Shown: positions 52,865 to 62,497, counted from the stretch's first letter. The stretch is DNA of 64,000 nucleotides from Bacteriovorax sp. Seq25_V (GCF_000447795.1 NZ_AUNI01000020.1:62001-126000), one strand, 5' to 3'. Translations and numbers: made by a program. The notes: a model not told the origin generated them from the sequence alone.

Positions 52865-53821
52865 TTAATTAAGAACTTTTGGTGAAATATCTTGCTCAAA
52901 GATCCATTCAACAACATCATTATAGTGTTCAATTGATTTTGCTTTTTTTACTTTCTTATAAACTTTGTGCTCATTTTCAAAGATATCTTTAAAGTACAAC
53001 CAGTGTCCACGCATCTTGGCAAGAAAGTCAGATTTCGCATTATCCTGTTCAAGGTAGCCAGTAGTAATAAGATTGTGCATTTCAATGAACTTGGCACTAT
53101 AGCTTTGTTCATTAAAAACCTCTCCCTTTATTTGTGCAAAAAGAGCAGGGTTAGAAAGACCTCCTCTGCCAATCATCCATTTCTTAATCATTGGGAGACG
53201 TTTTTTCAAACGCTCATAGTCTGCGACAGAATTAATATCACCGTTATAGCAAGGTATAGTTTCGAGCAGAGGTAGACAACTCTCAAAGGCATCCACATCT
53301 ACAGTACCAGTGTAAATTTGTTTTCCAAGTCGCGCGTGAATTGTAAAGTCATTGATTTCGAGTCTATTGATAATAGGTATGATTTCTTTAATCTCTGATA
53401 CGTCTTCACGGCCAAGTCTTATCTTAACCGTAAATTCAAGTGGGCACTTTTCTTTGATAGTCGTGAGAAGTCTTTCTACTCTCTCGGGATGAAGAAGTAA
53501 GCCTGAACCTTTTGTTCTATTGGCGACCATAGGATATGGGCATCCCATATTAAGATTTACTTTTTTTACTCCTAGATCTTTGTAGATTTTTGCAACATGA
53601 AGAAATTGATCAGCTTCTTTAGTTAAGACTTGTGCAGTTGTTGGCAAAAGGTTTTTTGACGCCTCTACGTCGTAGAGCTGCCTCATATTAAGTTCGCCTG
53701 ACTCCTTTGTGACAATATAGGGAGCAAGGGCACTATCAGCACCAGAAAAGGTCTGCTCTAGAGCATTGCGATAAATAAAGTTGGTCACTCCTCTAATGGG
53801 GGCCAGGACAAAATGATGCAT
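52865..53821 (-). CDS. tRNA-dihydrouridine synthase
   Basis: A 318-residue FMN-dependent Dus enzyme that reduces uridine in tRNA. Catalytic Cys94 in VNLNMGCPYP; the FMN-binding LAPIRGVTN at the N-terminus, FTVKIRLG, FTIHAR and the GDINSVADY and IGRGGLSNP segments are all present. It is of the DusB/DusC-like group; I cannot decide which position in tRNA it modifies. Convergent with the HNH-like gene, one base apart. Confidence 0.9.
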   Translation of the reverse strand: MHHFVLAPIRGVTNFIYRNALEQTFSGADSALAPYIVTKESGELNMRQLYDVEASKNLLPTTAQVLTKEADQFLHVAKIYKDLGVKKVNLNMGCPYPMVANRTKGSGLLLHPERVERLLTTIKEKCPLEFTVKIRLGREDVSEIKEIIPIINRLEINDFTIHARLGKQIYTGTVDVDAFESCLPLLETIPCYNGDINSVADYERLKKRLPMIKKWMIGRGGLSNPALFAQIKGEVFNEQSYSAKFIEMHNLITTGYLEQDNAKSDFLAKMRGHWLYFKDIFENEHKVYKKVKKAKSIEHYNDVVEWIFEQDISPKVLN

Positions 53822-53878
53822 ACATTGAATTACCCAAGTTTCCTTGCCTTAGTCAATTGGCCCACGTAAGATTTTTAC

Positions 53879-54694
53879 ATGGAATTACCAAATACTTTGA
53901 AGCTTTTTGTACCGACATTAAAGACGATCACCCGTAAGCCAAGGGGGCGTGAGGCTAAATCAAATACAATGAGCTTCACTCTTCCATCAATTGATAAAAA
54001 AACATTGAACCGTTACCTCTCAACTCTTGGGTTAAGACAGGATCTTGTCCCTCTTAGTTTTTTCTATCTCTTTGCGCAAAGGGCCCATATTGCCCAGATG
54101 ATTGCGCCTGACTTTCCATATCCACTATTGGGTATCGTTCATGTCTCAAATGAGATGGAATATCTCTCAGATGTTGATCTTGATAAAAGTATTGAAATTA
54201 TTTCGTCTCTTAATCAGGACGAGAATTTAATTATCTTTAATGTTGTTTTTAAGCAAAATGGTAAAGAGATCATTAAATGCGTTAGTCATTATTTGATTGC
54301 TAAGGCAAAAAATAAAAAGAAACAGAGTAACTCCACTTCTTTGGTTTTAGAAAAAGAGTTTGATTTTTTAAGTGAAATTGAAGTTTCTGGTGCCGATGGT
54401 AGAAACTACGCAATCGCTTCAGGTGACTTTAACTTCATCCATCTTCATCCGTTCCTCGCAAAGCTCTTCGGCTTTAGAACATCAATTATCCATGGTATGT
54501 TCATGGCCGCAAAGGTGAATGGAATCCTTGAAGAGAGTCTTGCTCGTCGCGTGAACTATTTTCAAATCAACTTTAAAAAACCAATATTTCTTCCTTCCAA
54601 AGTAACGCTAGAGAATAATAAAGATAGTTTTCGCGTAACTTCTAAATCGGGGGAGAGATTACACCTCCATGGAAGTTTCAGAGCTATCAGTTAA
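53879..54694 (+). CDS. MaoC-like hot-dog dehydratase
   Basis: A 271-residue double hot-dog protein of the MaoC/enoyl-CoA hydratase 2 group. The second half has the hydratase motif D-x-N-x-I-H in SGDFNFIHLHPFLAKLFGF followed by IHGMFMAAKVNG; the first half is a degenerate hot-dog lobe. It probably hydrates enoyl-CoA thioesters. No beta-oxidation neighbours; the divergent Dus gene lies 57 bases away. Ribosome site weak. Confidence 0.78.
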   Translation: MELPNTLKLFVPTLKTITRKPRGREAKSNTMSFTLPSIDKKTLNRYLSTLGLRQDLVPLSFFYLFAQRAHIAQMIAPDFPYPLLGIVHVSNEMEYLSDVDLDKSIEIISSLNQDENLIIFNVVFKQNGKEIIKCVSHYLIAKAKNKKKQSNSTSLVLEKEFDFLSEIEVSGADGRNYAIASGDFNFIHLHPFLAKLFGFRTSIIHGMFMAAKVNGILEESLARRVNYFQINFKKPIFLPSKVTLENNKDSFRVTSKSGERLHLHGSFRAIS

Positions 54695-54848
54695 TAAAAG
54701 TGGTGCCGTTTCGTTCTATAGTTTGGGCACTTTGATGTCACTTTCTAAAAGTTTCTTACAATCCTGATGAATACACTATTACTCCCTGCGGCGAGAATTG
54801 GCAGTCTCTATCTAGAGTTTTATACCTAAACTATTGGGAGGATTTTTT

Positions 54849-57800
54849 ATGAATAAACTAAGTTTCGTAACTCTATGCGCTCTTGTGCAAATGGCCCAGG
54901 CTTCAGGTCTGCCAACTGAAATTGATTATAAAACAGCTGGTGATAAATATAATATAGCAAAAACACAAAGTGATAGTGCTCGTTATAGTGCAAATCGTGC
55001 GGCACAACTAATAGAACAGGCACAAGAACTTATTGAGCAACATCTCCAATCTTTATCAGTTTTAAATTCACAGCTTAATAGTGGAAGAAGTGAGAAAATT
55101 GAACTTGAACTTTTAATTGAAACTCTTCGAAATGAAATAGCAAGACTTAATTCAGCAAACACTGACCTGAATAATCAAAAGTATACGCTTTCTAATAGAA
55201 TACAAAGTATTGAGTCTGATATCTCTCAAATTCGCCGTGAACTAGAAAGACCACTTCAAGAAAGATCTAATCTTCAAAATGATCTGGCCCAAATAAATAA
55301 TACTCATCGTGAGTTGATGAATGAAAGAGAAAGGCTTGCAAGCGCGCTAAATGATCTTACAAGACAAATTGACAGACTAGAGCGCCAAATTCAAGCCGAT
55401 AGAAACGAAGCCGAACAAGCACGTATTGAAATTCCTAATCTTAGGCAAGATATTAAAAATCACCAAGATAAAATTTCTCGCAATGAAACTGAGATATCAA
55501 GACTTCAACAAGAAAAACAACAACTACAATTTAAGCTTCAAAGTACTCAAAGGGAAGTTGATCGTGCTCAAAGTGATTTAAGACAGGCTCAAGCGAACTT
55601 AAAGACTGTGCAAGATAAGTTATCTCCACTAACGACAAAGCTTAGAAATTTAGAGTCTAAACAAGCAAATCTACAAAGTAGTATTAATTCTACAAAAAAT
55701 AAAATTGACTCAAAGAAATCAGAAATTTCTCGTCTACAAAGTCAAAAGCAGAGTCTCCCTAATGAAATAAGCTCGCTACGCCGTGAAATTCAAAGTTTGA
55801 ACTCTAAATTTTCTCAATCAAAGTCTGATCAGAATAGAGTCAAATCAGAGTTATCAAGAGTTGATTCTGAATACAATTCAGTACAAGCTGAAATTCAAAG
55901 ACTTCGCCAAGGGCCAGTTAATGATCAAACGAGGCAGAAACTTGTAGAGTTAAGAAATGAAATGAAGAGGCTTGTTGATAAGAAAGCTGTATTACAAAGA
56001 GAGATCACGAATTTTGATAATCAACAACGTCAGATTCAATCTTCAATTTCTTCTTCTGAAAGGCAAATCTCTTCAAAAGAAAATGAGTTGTCGAACCTTG
56101 AATCAAAAATTTCTCAAGCTCGTAATGAAATATCCCAACTACAAAATCAATTATCAAATGAAAGTAGCCAATTATCATCAGTTAGCCAGCAGGTTCAATC
56201 TGTAAGATCAGAGCTATCACAGTATGATTCTCAAATTCGTCCACTTGAAGCCGCTGTAGAAAGAGAGAGGCGCACTCTTTCAAATAAGGAGAGTGAGCTT
56301 TCAAGTGTTAACAAACAAGTCACACAAGTGCAGACTAATTTAAAACAAACGAGAGATGAGAATGATCAATTAACTTCTAAAATATCCAATAAGAAGCAGA
56401 AAATGTCTAATCTCCAAGACGTGATAGCAAGGGCGAAAAATGAGATTGCACAAAATCAACAGAAAATCTCAAGAAAAGAATCCGAAAGATCGAATGGCGA
56501 ACGTCGTTTACGTACACTTGATGTTGATCTCGACAGAGTCGTAAATAATAGAGTAAGCGTGGAGAGGAGATTAAGTGATGTTAATTCTACAATCAGTAGT
56601 CTCGAATACAGACTTGAAAACACAATAAAGGAAAAAAGTCGTTTTGCATCGGAATTAGATCGCGTACAAGATGAGCTTTCTCGTAATTTTGCAACTATTG
56701 ATGAAAATAATAATCGTGCGGAGTCTAGTCGCTATCGTGTTGTTGAACTCGAACGCTTAATACCGCAACTCGAAAATGAGATTTTGTCTACAGATAGAAA
56801 AGTTGTTGATCTAAGATCATCTCTTACTGGTCTTGAATTAGACTTTGACCAAAAAAATAAGATTGCAACTCAACTTGAAGCTGACACAAAAAGTCTAAAG
56901 TCAACTTATGACACGAAAAGATCACTGTACGCAAGATATGATAATGAGGCAAGAACAATTGGTTCTTCTCAGTCGCAAGCTTCTGCTGTAGCTGATTCAC
57001 AGGAACTAGCTGAAAGAGATACGCAAGAAGTAGCTTCGAAATATGGCCAGCTAATAGGTCTACAGCTTGGTACTTTAGATGGTTCATTACGTGGACTTGT
57101 AGAAGGAAAAGAGCTTGGAGAGAGAGAAGGTTATGATGCCGGTGTAAATTCTCCCGAAGATTTTGAACTAGGTCGTAAAGATGGTATCGCCCTTGGGAAA
57201 CAAAAGGCCTCAGATTTTGCTAAATCAATTTCTTATCCACAAGGTTTCGAGGATAAGCGTTCTGAAATCTTAGATGGGTCGTCTCTTGCTCAAAAAGAAA
57301 GCTTAGTTTCATTTATGCCGAAGTCCCTTGATAGAGAAATTGAAGATTTAAAGGCCCAGATTGCTAAATATGACGATAAGGTATTTGCTAAAGCAACACC
57401 AGAGTCTACATATGTTGATCTTGTTGATATCAAAGTAAATACAAAAGAAAGGGATTGTTCTAATGTTTATAAGAATGTCTCTGATCTTGTTCTAAGCTGT
57501 GAGCAGGCTTTTAAAACTTCATATGTAGAAACTTTTAAAGAGAATCACCGAGATACTTATTTCGCTAATTATACAACTAAATATACAGAGTACAGAACGG
57601 CATCATTCAATTCTAGTAAGGATTTGAAATATCCTGAATTTTATAAGCATGCATATGATGAAGCTTTTCTTCTCTCAAAGAACGAAGGAGCTAAAGTTGC
57701 ATTCCAAAATGGTTTTAAAGATGGTGAGCAAGCTGGTTATTCAGACTACTTACCAGTTGAGCAAAAAAGATTTTTTGAAATGGGGAATCGTGATGCTGAG

Positions 57801-58550
57801 TTATTTTTTGCGACTAACTCGCTTGTACGTCAAGATCACGAAACACCTGTTGCGATTATTGCAAGTACTGATAAGGGGCTACTACAAGGGACAAAGTTTG
57901 ATCTTGCAATGGCGCTTAAGAACTTTGGAGGGGCGTCGACATCTGATCGCGATGTTCAGATAGAAGTTTTATCGAGTACTGATAATATTACACTCGATGC
58001 ACAGAGACGTTTTGCGCCTGTGATAGCAAAACGATCAAAGTTAGATTTAAATGATGTTTTCAAAGGACAAGTTAACGAGAGCGCAATGCCGGGATCTGTA
58101 ATTTCAGTGAAGACTAAACTGACTTACCCTGGGGATACGTTAAATTCAAGTTACAGTGAAGTCGTAACTTTTTCTGATAAAGTAAAAGTTAATCCTGAGG
58201 TGAATAGTGATTTAAGTTTTGATTCAAAAGTTGAGTGGAGAAAATGGAAGCCATGGCCATTGAAATGGGTCTATCGTTCTCACGCTATTAAAGTAAAGCT
58301 AAAAGGGCTTCGTGATCATATTCCTGGTAACTATGATGTGAAGGCAGAAATTTTAACAGGTGAGAAGTATATCTCTATCACTTCCTCTAAGACACAAATT
58401 TCTGCTCCTGGCATGGCCCAAGAGTCTGAAGCTTCGGTGACTTACAAGTTTAAAAAAGAAGCAAAAGATCAAAAACTTTCTATTCGCTTAATAATTTCAT
58501 ATGAAGGTGAAGTTGTTGGGACGCATACTGCAAATATCAAAGTAGATTAA
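54849..58550 (+). CDS. Giant exported SMC-like coiled-coil protein with Gly-x3 tract
   Basis: A 1,233-residue protein starting at ATG 54849 with GGGAGGA upstream, and a signal peptide (SFVTLCALVQMAQASG). Residues about 30-705 are one long coiled coil rich in Ser, Gln, Asn, Arg and Glu; there is no ATPase head, so it is not a true SMC. About residues 733-765 have nine Gly spaced every four residues, plus another short run (FELGRKDGIALGKQ). A second Gly-spaced region is near 955-975 (NGFKDGEQAGYSDY). The last ~240 residues are Ig-like. Likely a periplasmic or surface filament or scaffold. No known family matches over the full length. Confidence 0.82.
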   Translation: MNKLSFVTLCALVQMAQASGLPTEIDYKTAGDKYNIAKTQSDSARYSANRAAQLIEQAQELIEQHLQSLSVLNSQLNSGRSEKIELELLIETLRNEIARLNSANTDLNNQKYTLSNRIQSIESDISQIRRELERPLQERSNLQNDLAQINNTHRELMNERERLASALNDLTRQIDRLERQIQADRNEAEQARIEIPNLRQDIKNHQDKISRNETEISRLQQEKQQLQFKLQSTQREVDRAQSDLRQAQANLKTVQDKLSPLTTKLRNLESKQANLQSSINSTKNKIDSKKSEISRLQSQKQSLPNEISSLRREIQSLNSKFSQSKSDQNRVKSELSRVDSEYNSVQAEIQRLRQGPVNDQTRQKLVELRNEMKRLVDKKAVLQREITNFDNQQRQIQSSISSSERQISSKENELSNLESKISQARNEISQLQNQLSNESSQLSSVSQQVQSVRSELSQYDSQIRPLEAAVERERRTLSNKESELSSVNKQVTQVQTNLKQTRDENDQLTSKISNKKQKMSNLQDVIARAKNEIAQNQQKISRKESERSNGERRLRTLDVDLDRVVNNRVSVERRLSDVNSTISSLEYRLENTIKEKSRFASELDRVQDELSRNFATIDENNNRAESSRYRVVELERLIPQLENEILSTDRKVVDLRSSLTGLELDFDQKNKIATQLEADTKSLKSTYDTKRSLYARYDNEARTIGSSQSQASAVADSQELAERDTQEVASKYGQLIGLQLGTLDGSLRGLVEGKELGEREGYDAGVNSPEDFELGRKDGIALGKQKASDFAKSISYPQGFEDKRSEILDGSSLAQKESLVSFMPKSLDREIEDLKAQIAKYDDKVFAKATPESTYVDLVDIKVNTKERDCSNVYKNVSDLVLSCEQAFKTSYVETFKENHRDTYFANYTTKYTEYRTASFNSSKDLKYPEFYKHAYDEAFLLSKNEGAKVAFQNGFKDGEQAGYSDYLPVEQKRFFEMGNRDAELFFATNSLVRQDHETPVAIIASTDKGLLQGTKFDLAMALKNFGGASTSDRDVQIEVLSSTDNITLDAQRRFAPVIAKRSKLDLNDVFKGQVNESAMPGSVISVKTKLTYPGDTLNSSYSEVVTFSDKVKVNPEVNSDLSFDSKVEWRKWKPWPLKWVYRSHAIKVKLKGLRDHIPGNYDVKAEILTGEKYISITSSKTQISAPGMAQESEASVTYKFKKEAKDQKLSIRLIISYEGEVVGTHTANIKVD
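57045..57143 (+). repeat. Strict Gly-x3 tract (nine glycines at four-residue spacing)
   Basis: The codons give G-x3-G repeated eight times without a break (GQLIGLQLGTLDGSLRGL then VEGKELGEREGYDAG). The DNA shows no exact repeat, so the pattern is kept by selection on the protein. It resembles the deca-GX3 motif of Yae1/Lto1 and glycine zippers. Confidence 0.85.
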
Positions 58551-58557
58551 ATGTAGT

Positions 58558-58586
58558 CTTCCAGTGCTCTTTTTGAGTACTGGAAG
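58558..58586 (+). terminator. Hairpin after the coiled-coil gene
   Basis: Stem CTTCCAGTGCTC (58558-58569) with GAGTACTGGAAG (58575-58586), one mismatch, loop TTTTT, ten bases after the stop. No T-run follows, so termination may need Rho. Confidence 0.5.
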
Positions 58587-58764
58587 TTAATAATCTGAAT
58601 TTCCTCATCTATAATTATTTAATGTTTTGTTTGTCTTTTTAATCTTGCTTTAAGTACCCGAAATTTTGACTGGTTAATTTTGGTTAATTGTTCGATCTTA
58701 AGAAAATTATTTTCTCATATATGCTAAACTGACGATAGTTGAGCATTAAAACGAGGAACGTAAT

Positions 58765-59460
58765 TTGAAAAATGCCATCCTTATATTTTTAATTTCGCTT
58801 TTTTCAAACACTTTATTCGCGAAGGAAATCATCATCGTAAATGATTATTTTCCTCCATATGTTGAGAATGAAGCTTCTACTCGTGGAAGTGTTGGGATTG
58901 ATATGGAAATGGCCATCAGGGTTTTAAAGAAAAATGGAATTGAATATAAAGTTCTCTATGTCCCATGGCAGCGTGCTCTGCGAATGCTTGAAGATGGTGA
59001 AGCAGATATGATAACAACAATTTCCCCAACAGAAGAGCGTTCAGAGTTTTTAAATTTCTCGTTGGCATATCGTAAAAAGGAGGAATTAAGTTTCTTTGTT
59101 TTGCGTGAGTCAAATATTGAACTTACTTCTTTATATGATCTTAGAAGATCGACTCTTGGTCTAAATCGTGGCTTTGTTTACCCAAAAGAAATTGTAGAGA
59201 ATCCGAATATTGAAAAAAAATATGTCTATGGTGTAGAAGAAGGCTTTCAAAACTTAAAAGATAAGCGGCTTCGCATCTATCTCGTCAATACAGTTGTGGG
59301 CGAGAAGATGATTGAGAAGTTAAAGCTTCAAAATGTTATCAAGAAATTAGATTTTAAAGTGAAGCTTGAGGGTGATGCTAGTCAAACGATGTTTGGATTT
59401 TCAAAGAAGTCCGAACATAAGGATTTAGTTGAGTTATTCAACGCAGAATTGGGACAATAA
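58765..59460 (+). CDS. Family-3 periplasmic solute-binding protein, orphan
   Basis: A 231-residue exported SBP_bac_3 protein starting at TTG 58765 (GAGGA eight bases before). Signal peptide AILIFLISLFSNTLFAKE. Motifs: VNDYFPPYVENE, GIDMEMAIRVLK, VPWQRALRMLEDGEADM and LRRSTLGLNRGF. Third such orphan in the window; it ends at a strong bidirectional terminator. Confidence 0.83.
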   Translation: MKNAILIFLISLFSNTLFAKEIIIVNDYFPPYVENEASTRGSVGIDMEMAIRVLKKNGIEYKVLYVPWQRALRMLEDGEADMITTISPTEERSEFLNFSLAYRKKEELSFFVLRESNIELTSLYDLRRSTLGLNRGFVYPKEIVENPNIEKKYVYGVEEGFQNLKDKRLRIYLVNTVVGEKMIEKLKLQNVIKKLDFKVKLEGDASQTMFGFSKKSEHKDLVELFNAELGQ

Positions 59461-59465
59461 AAAAT

Positions 59466-59497
59466 ACCAGGTGAACGCTTCACCTGGTCTATTTATT
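59466..59497. terminator. Bidirectional Rho-independent terminator
   Basis: Perfect ten-base stem ACCAGGTGAA/TTCACCTGGT with a three-base CGC loop (59466-59488). T-rich on the plus side (CTATTTATTTCTT) and on the minus side (ATTTTTATT). It ends both the solute-binding gene and the convergent hydrolase gene. Confidence 0.85.
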
Positions 59498-59499
59498 TC

Positions 59500-60483
59500 T
59501 TAAATAGCTTTTAAAAATACTTTCTTGAATCTTTCAAAATCTTCAATTTGTGGCATGTGCCCTAGGCCCTTAAGCTCTATATACTTACCATTCTTAAGAA
59601 GCTTTATAATTTTCTTCCCTAAGTTTTGGTATTGTCCAAGTTGATACTTTTCGCCCTTCTTCATAAAGCCACGGCCTGGTCCTGTTCTATCTCTTGTTCC
59701 CAAGATAAGTGTTACAGGGTTATTGATGATGCGAAAGTCATCAACCACAGGCTCTGAAAAAATCGGACCGTAAGTTAGAGCATTATTCCATGCTACAAGA
59801 TCCCAGTCACCACCATTTAGTTGACCAATACTTGTCTGGATAAGTTCTTCATATTTTGGTGACCATTTTCCGTCATAGTAATTTTTCTTCTGATATTCTC
59901 TGATCTTTTCTGGAGTCTTTGAAAGCTCACTCTTATAGAAGAAGTCTGTGTCTTTGAATTGCGTATAACGTAAGTAATCTTCAAGTCCAATAGGGTTGAT
60001 AAGGACTAAGTGCTTGACAGTTTTTGGATATATTTTAGTAAATCGAGTAGCTAGCATCCCGCCCATAGAGTGACCGACAAGTGTTATCTCTTTAATTCCT
60101 AAGTGATCGAGAAGTGTCTTCGTATTAAGGGCTAGATTGGCAAAACTGTACTGGTAATTTTTTGGCTTATCTGATTTCCCAAAACCAATTTGGTCTGGGA
60201 TAACGACATTATATCCTTTTTCAAGCATGAGCTGTGCCACGTCTTCCCAGTAATAGCCTGAGAAGTTTTTTCCATGGAGAAGTACCGCAGTCTTTGTTGC
60301 CCCTTCTTTTGTTAGGTACATGTATGCCATTTTAAGTTTTTGGTTCTGTGTACTTAATTCTATTTTTTCAACTTTGTGTGGGTATACAAAACTATCAAGG
60401 TTGGCATTGTAAGATAATTTATTGTTACTAGAACAAGAAACAAGAGAGAGTAAAACTCCCGTAAAAATTAAAATTGATTTCAT
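59500..60483 (-). CDS. Alpha/beta-hydrolase lipoprotein
   Basis: A 327-residue lipoprotein (lipobox LVSC, Cys17) with an alpha/beta-hydrolase fold: oxyanion strand LLHGKNFSGYYW, nucleophile Ser139 in VGHSMGGML, acid near GTRDRTGPG and the catalytic His in KGLGHMPQIEDF. It should be an outer-membrane or periplasmic esterase, lipase or peptidase. Substrate unknown. Alone on its strand; divergent from the helicase gene. Confidence 0.87.
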   Translation of the reverse strand: MKSILIFTGVLLSLVSCSSNNKLSYNANLDSFVYPHKVEKIELSTQNQKLKMAYMYLTKEGATKTAVLLHGKNFSGYYWEDVAQLMLEKGYNVVIPDQIGFGKSDKPKNYQYSFANLALNTKTLLDHLGIKEITLVGHSMGGMLATRFTKIYPKTVKHLVLINPIGLEDYLRYTQFKDTDFFYKSELSKTPEKIREYQKKNYYDGKWSPKYEELIQTSIGQLNGGDWDLVAWNNALTYGPIFSEPVVDDFRIINNPVTLILGTRDRTGPGRGFMKKGEKYQLGQYQNLGKKIIKLLKNGKYIELKGLGHMPQIEDFERFKKVFLKAI

Positions 60484-60586
60484 AATACCTCCGAAATATC
60501 ATTGTAATCATACTGTTCACTTTATAAAAGTAAAGATTGTGTCAAATCTTAGTGCCAATCATAATTGATTAGTGTAGTTAAATATT

Positions 60587-61744
60587 ATGAAAAAATTTGA
60601 AGATCTCAAGCTTACACAAGACTTATTGAAAGGCCTGGCGGACCATTCTTTTACAACTCCAACTGATATTCAATATCAAGCTATTCCTCATATAATCGAA
60701 AATCGTGATGTTCTTGGACTTGCTCGTACTGGAACAGGGAAGACTGTTGCGTTTATTTTGCCAATTGTTCAAAAAGTTAAAGTGGCAGGCGTTGCGCTTA
60801 TCATCACACCAACAAGAGAACTTGCAACACAGATTAAAAATTGTTTTGATCTCTTTGGTGGACCACTTGGTTTGAAGTCTGTTGATCTTATTGGTGGAGT
60901 AAGAAAGGAGATTCAAATTGAAAAACTTAAGGAGTCCCCATCTCTTATCGTTGCAACTCCTGGCAGGTTTATAGACCTTATTAATAATGAAGAAATTTCA
61001 ACTGGTGATATAACGACTTTCATCATTGACGAAGCTGATATGCTTTTGGATATGGGATTTTTAAATGATATTCACTTTATCATTAATAAGATTCCTGCTA
61101 AAAGACAAAATCTTCTATTCTCCGCCACGATGCCTGCGGCTATCGAATTACTTGCTAATGAAATTTTGAATAACCCTGTAAAAGTTGAGGTTACGCCTGA
61201 GTCTTCTGTTGTTGATTCGATTGAACAGCGAGTTTTCTTTGTTTCTGAGGAGAATAAAGAGTTTCTTCTTCTCTCTTTATTAGAGCAAGAGAAGCTTAAT
61301 AAAGTAATTATTTTTTGTAAGGCGAAGTATGGTGTCGCCAATGTGGTCGAGAGACTACGTTCATCTGGGGTTTCGGTTCAAGACCTCCATAGTAATAAAT
61401 CTCAAGTCGAGCGTGAAAGAGCACTTAAAGAATTTGATAATGAAGAGGTGAGGGTTTTGGTGGCAACTGATATCGCAGCCCGAGGTCTTGATATCTCAAA
61501 AGTTAGTCATGTTATTAATTTCAATTTGCCAGAAGATGCAGCCAATTATGTTCATCGCATAGGTCGAACGGCAAGAGCTGGTAAAGATGGTGATGCGATT
61601 TCTTTATGCTCGGAAAAAGACTTACCATTACTTAGAAATATTGAGGCCCTGATCAAAAAGAAGATTCCTGTTGAAAGAAATCATCCCTTCCATGCAGAGC
61701 TGGTTGTCCCTGCAAAGAAGAAAAGAAGTAGAAGACGTCGTTAG
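60587..61744 (+). CDS. DEAD-box RNA helicase
   Basis: A 385-residue ATP-dependent RNA helicase with all motifs: Q-motif near 23-29 (TTPTDIQYQ), motif I ARTGTGKT (46-53), Ia PTRELATQ, Ib TPGRFIDL, II DEAD in IIDEADMLLD, III SATMP, V ATDIAARGLDIS and VI HRIGRTARAG. A short basic tail (KKKRSRRRR) follows, as in RhlE-like helicases. It may act in ribosome assembly or mRNA decay. Its last four bases overlap the convergent DUF6172 gene. Confidence 0.95.
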   Translation: MKKFEDLKLTQDLLKGLADHSFTTPTDIQYQAIPHIIENRDVLGLARTGTGKTVAFILPIVQKVKVAGVALIITPTRELATQIKNCFDLFGGPLGLKSVDLIGGVRKEIQIEKLKESPSLIVATPGRFIDLINNEEISTGDITTFIIDEADMLLDMGFLNDIHFIINKIPAKRQNLLFSATMPAAIELLANEILNNPVKVEVTPESSVVDSIEQRVFFVSEENKEFLLLSLLEQEKLNKVIIFCKAKYGVANVVERLRSSGVSVQDLHSNKSQVERERALKEFDNEEVRVLVATDIAARGLDISKVSHVINFNLPEDAANYVHRIGRTARAGKDGDAISLCSEKDLPLLRNIEALIKKKIPVERNHPFHAELVVPAKKKRSRRRR

Positions 61745-62031
61745 CTGGACTTCTTTTGTTTATGACCTGGCTTGGCAAGAATCTCAAGATAGAATGATTC
61801 TTTCTTATCCTCGAGAAGTTTAGTGATTTCACCATTGATTTCTGTCGTGTCAATTGACTTTGCTACTTGAGCATTATCACCAATACGACAATCAAAGTCC
61901 CAAAAATCTACGCCTTCTGGAGTCGACTTTCGTCTTTCACGTCCCAAGTATTTTTTTACCTCATGTTTAATTGAGTCAACTTGTCTTTCAGGAGCTTTGT
62001 TATCTACTTTTATCTGGAATGTCTTTTTCAT
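61741..62031 (-). CDS. DUF6172-family protein
   Basis: A 96-residue cytoplasmic protein matching DUF6172 by its pattern: MKKTFQIKV, SIKHEVKKYLGRERRKSTPEGV, DFWDFDCRIG and FYLEILAKPGHKQKK. The RERRK and DFDC segments are the conserved core. The family is of unknown function and usually lone-standing. Overlaps the helicase gene end by four bases, convergent. Confidence 0.87.
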   Translation of the reverse strand: MKKTFQIKVDNKAPERQVDSIKHEVKKYLGRERRKSTPEGVDFWDFDCRIGDNAQVAKSIDTTEINGEITKLLEDKKESFYLEILAKPGHKQKKSS

Positions 62032-62156
62032 TTCTAGTCCTTATATATTATTTGTTCGAAGCTTTTACCCCTATTTTGAGGGGCAGGCTAGATTATTACC
62101 ACAAATCTCAAAAATAAGTTAAAATTAAATGAAATTAGTCTATGGAAGGAGAATTT

Positions 62157-62489
62157 ATGAAGTTATTACTTGCTACAATACTTTTATTACCGTCAATGAT
62201 TTTCGCGCAAACTCTGGATTGTTCATTAATTATTAATAACACTGTGGTTGAAAAGAATAAAGTTGAAATCACAAAGGGTGAGAAGACCGCTATTTTTAAC
62301 TATGAAGATCTTAAAGTAAGTTCGATTATGAGAACAGCTACAAAATTTGAAATTGAAGTGTTTAATCCATTTGAGCCTTCTCGTAGTTATGCTGTTGGAG
62401 AGTTAAAGGAAATAACTGACGACCTTTCACTTGTTTCATGGAAGCGTGAACAAATTTTGGAAGTAAACTGCACTCTTGTAGCTCAATAA
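62157..62489 (+). CDS. Small secreted protein, family unknown
   Basis: A 110-residue exported protein. I chose ATG 62157, with AAGGAG six bases before it; an upstream ATG at 62142 overlaps the ribosome site. Signal peptide MKLLLATILLLPSMIFAQT. The mature part has two Cys (C22 and near the C-terminus), probably one disulfide, and a beta-rich pattern. A hairpin follows. No family recognised. Confidence 0.75.
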   Translation: MKLLLATILLLPSMIFAQTLDCSLIINNTVVEKNKVEITKGEKTAIFNYEDLKVSSIMRTATKFEIEVFNPFEPSRSYAVGELKEITDDLSLVSWKREQILEVNCTLVAQ

Positions 62490-62497
62490 AATGATCG

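Noticed and set aside
54849-58550. True SMC chromosome-segregation ATPase
   Set aside because: No Walker A, Walker B or signature motif, and an N-terminal signal peptide; only the coiled-coil part resembles SMC.
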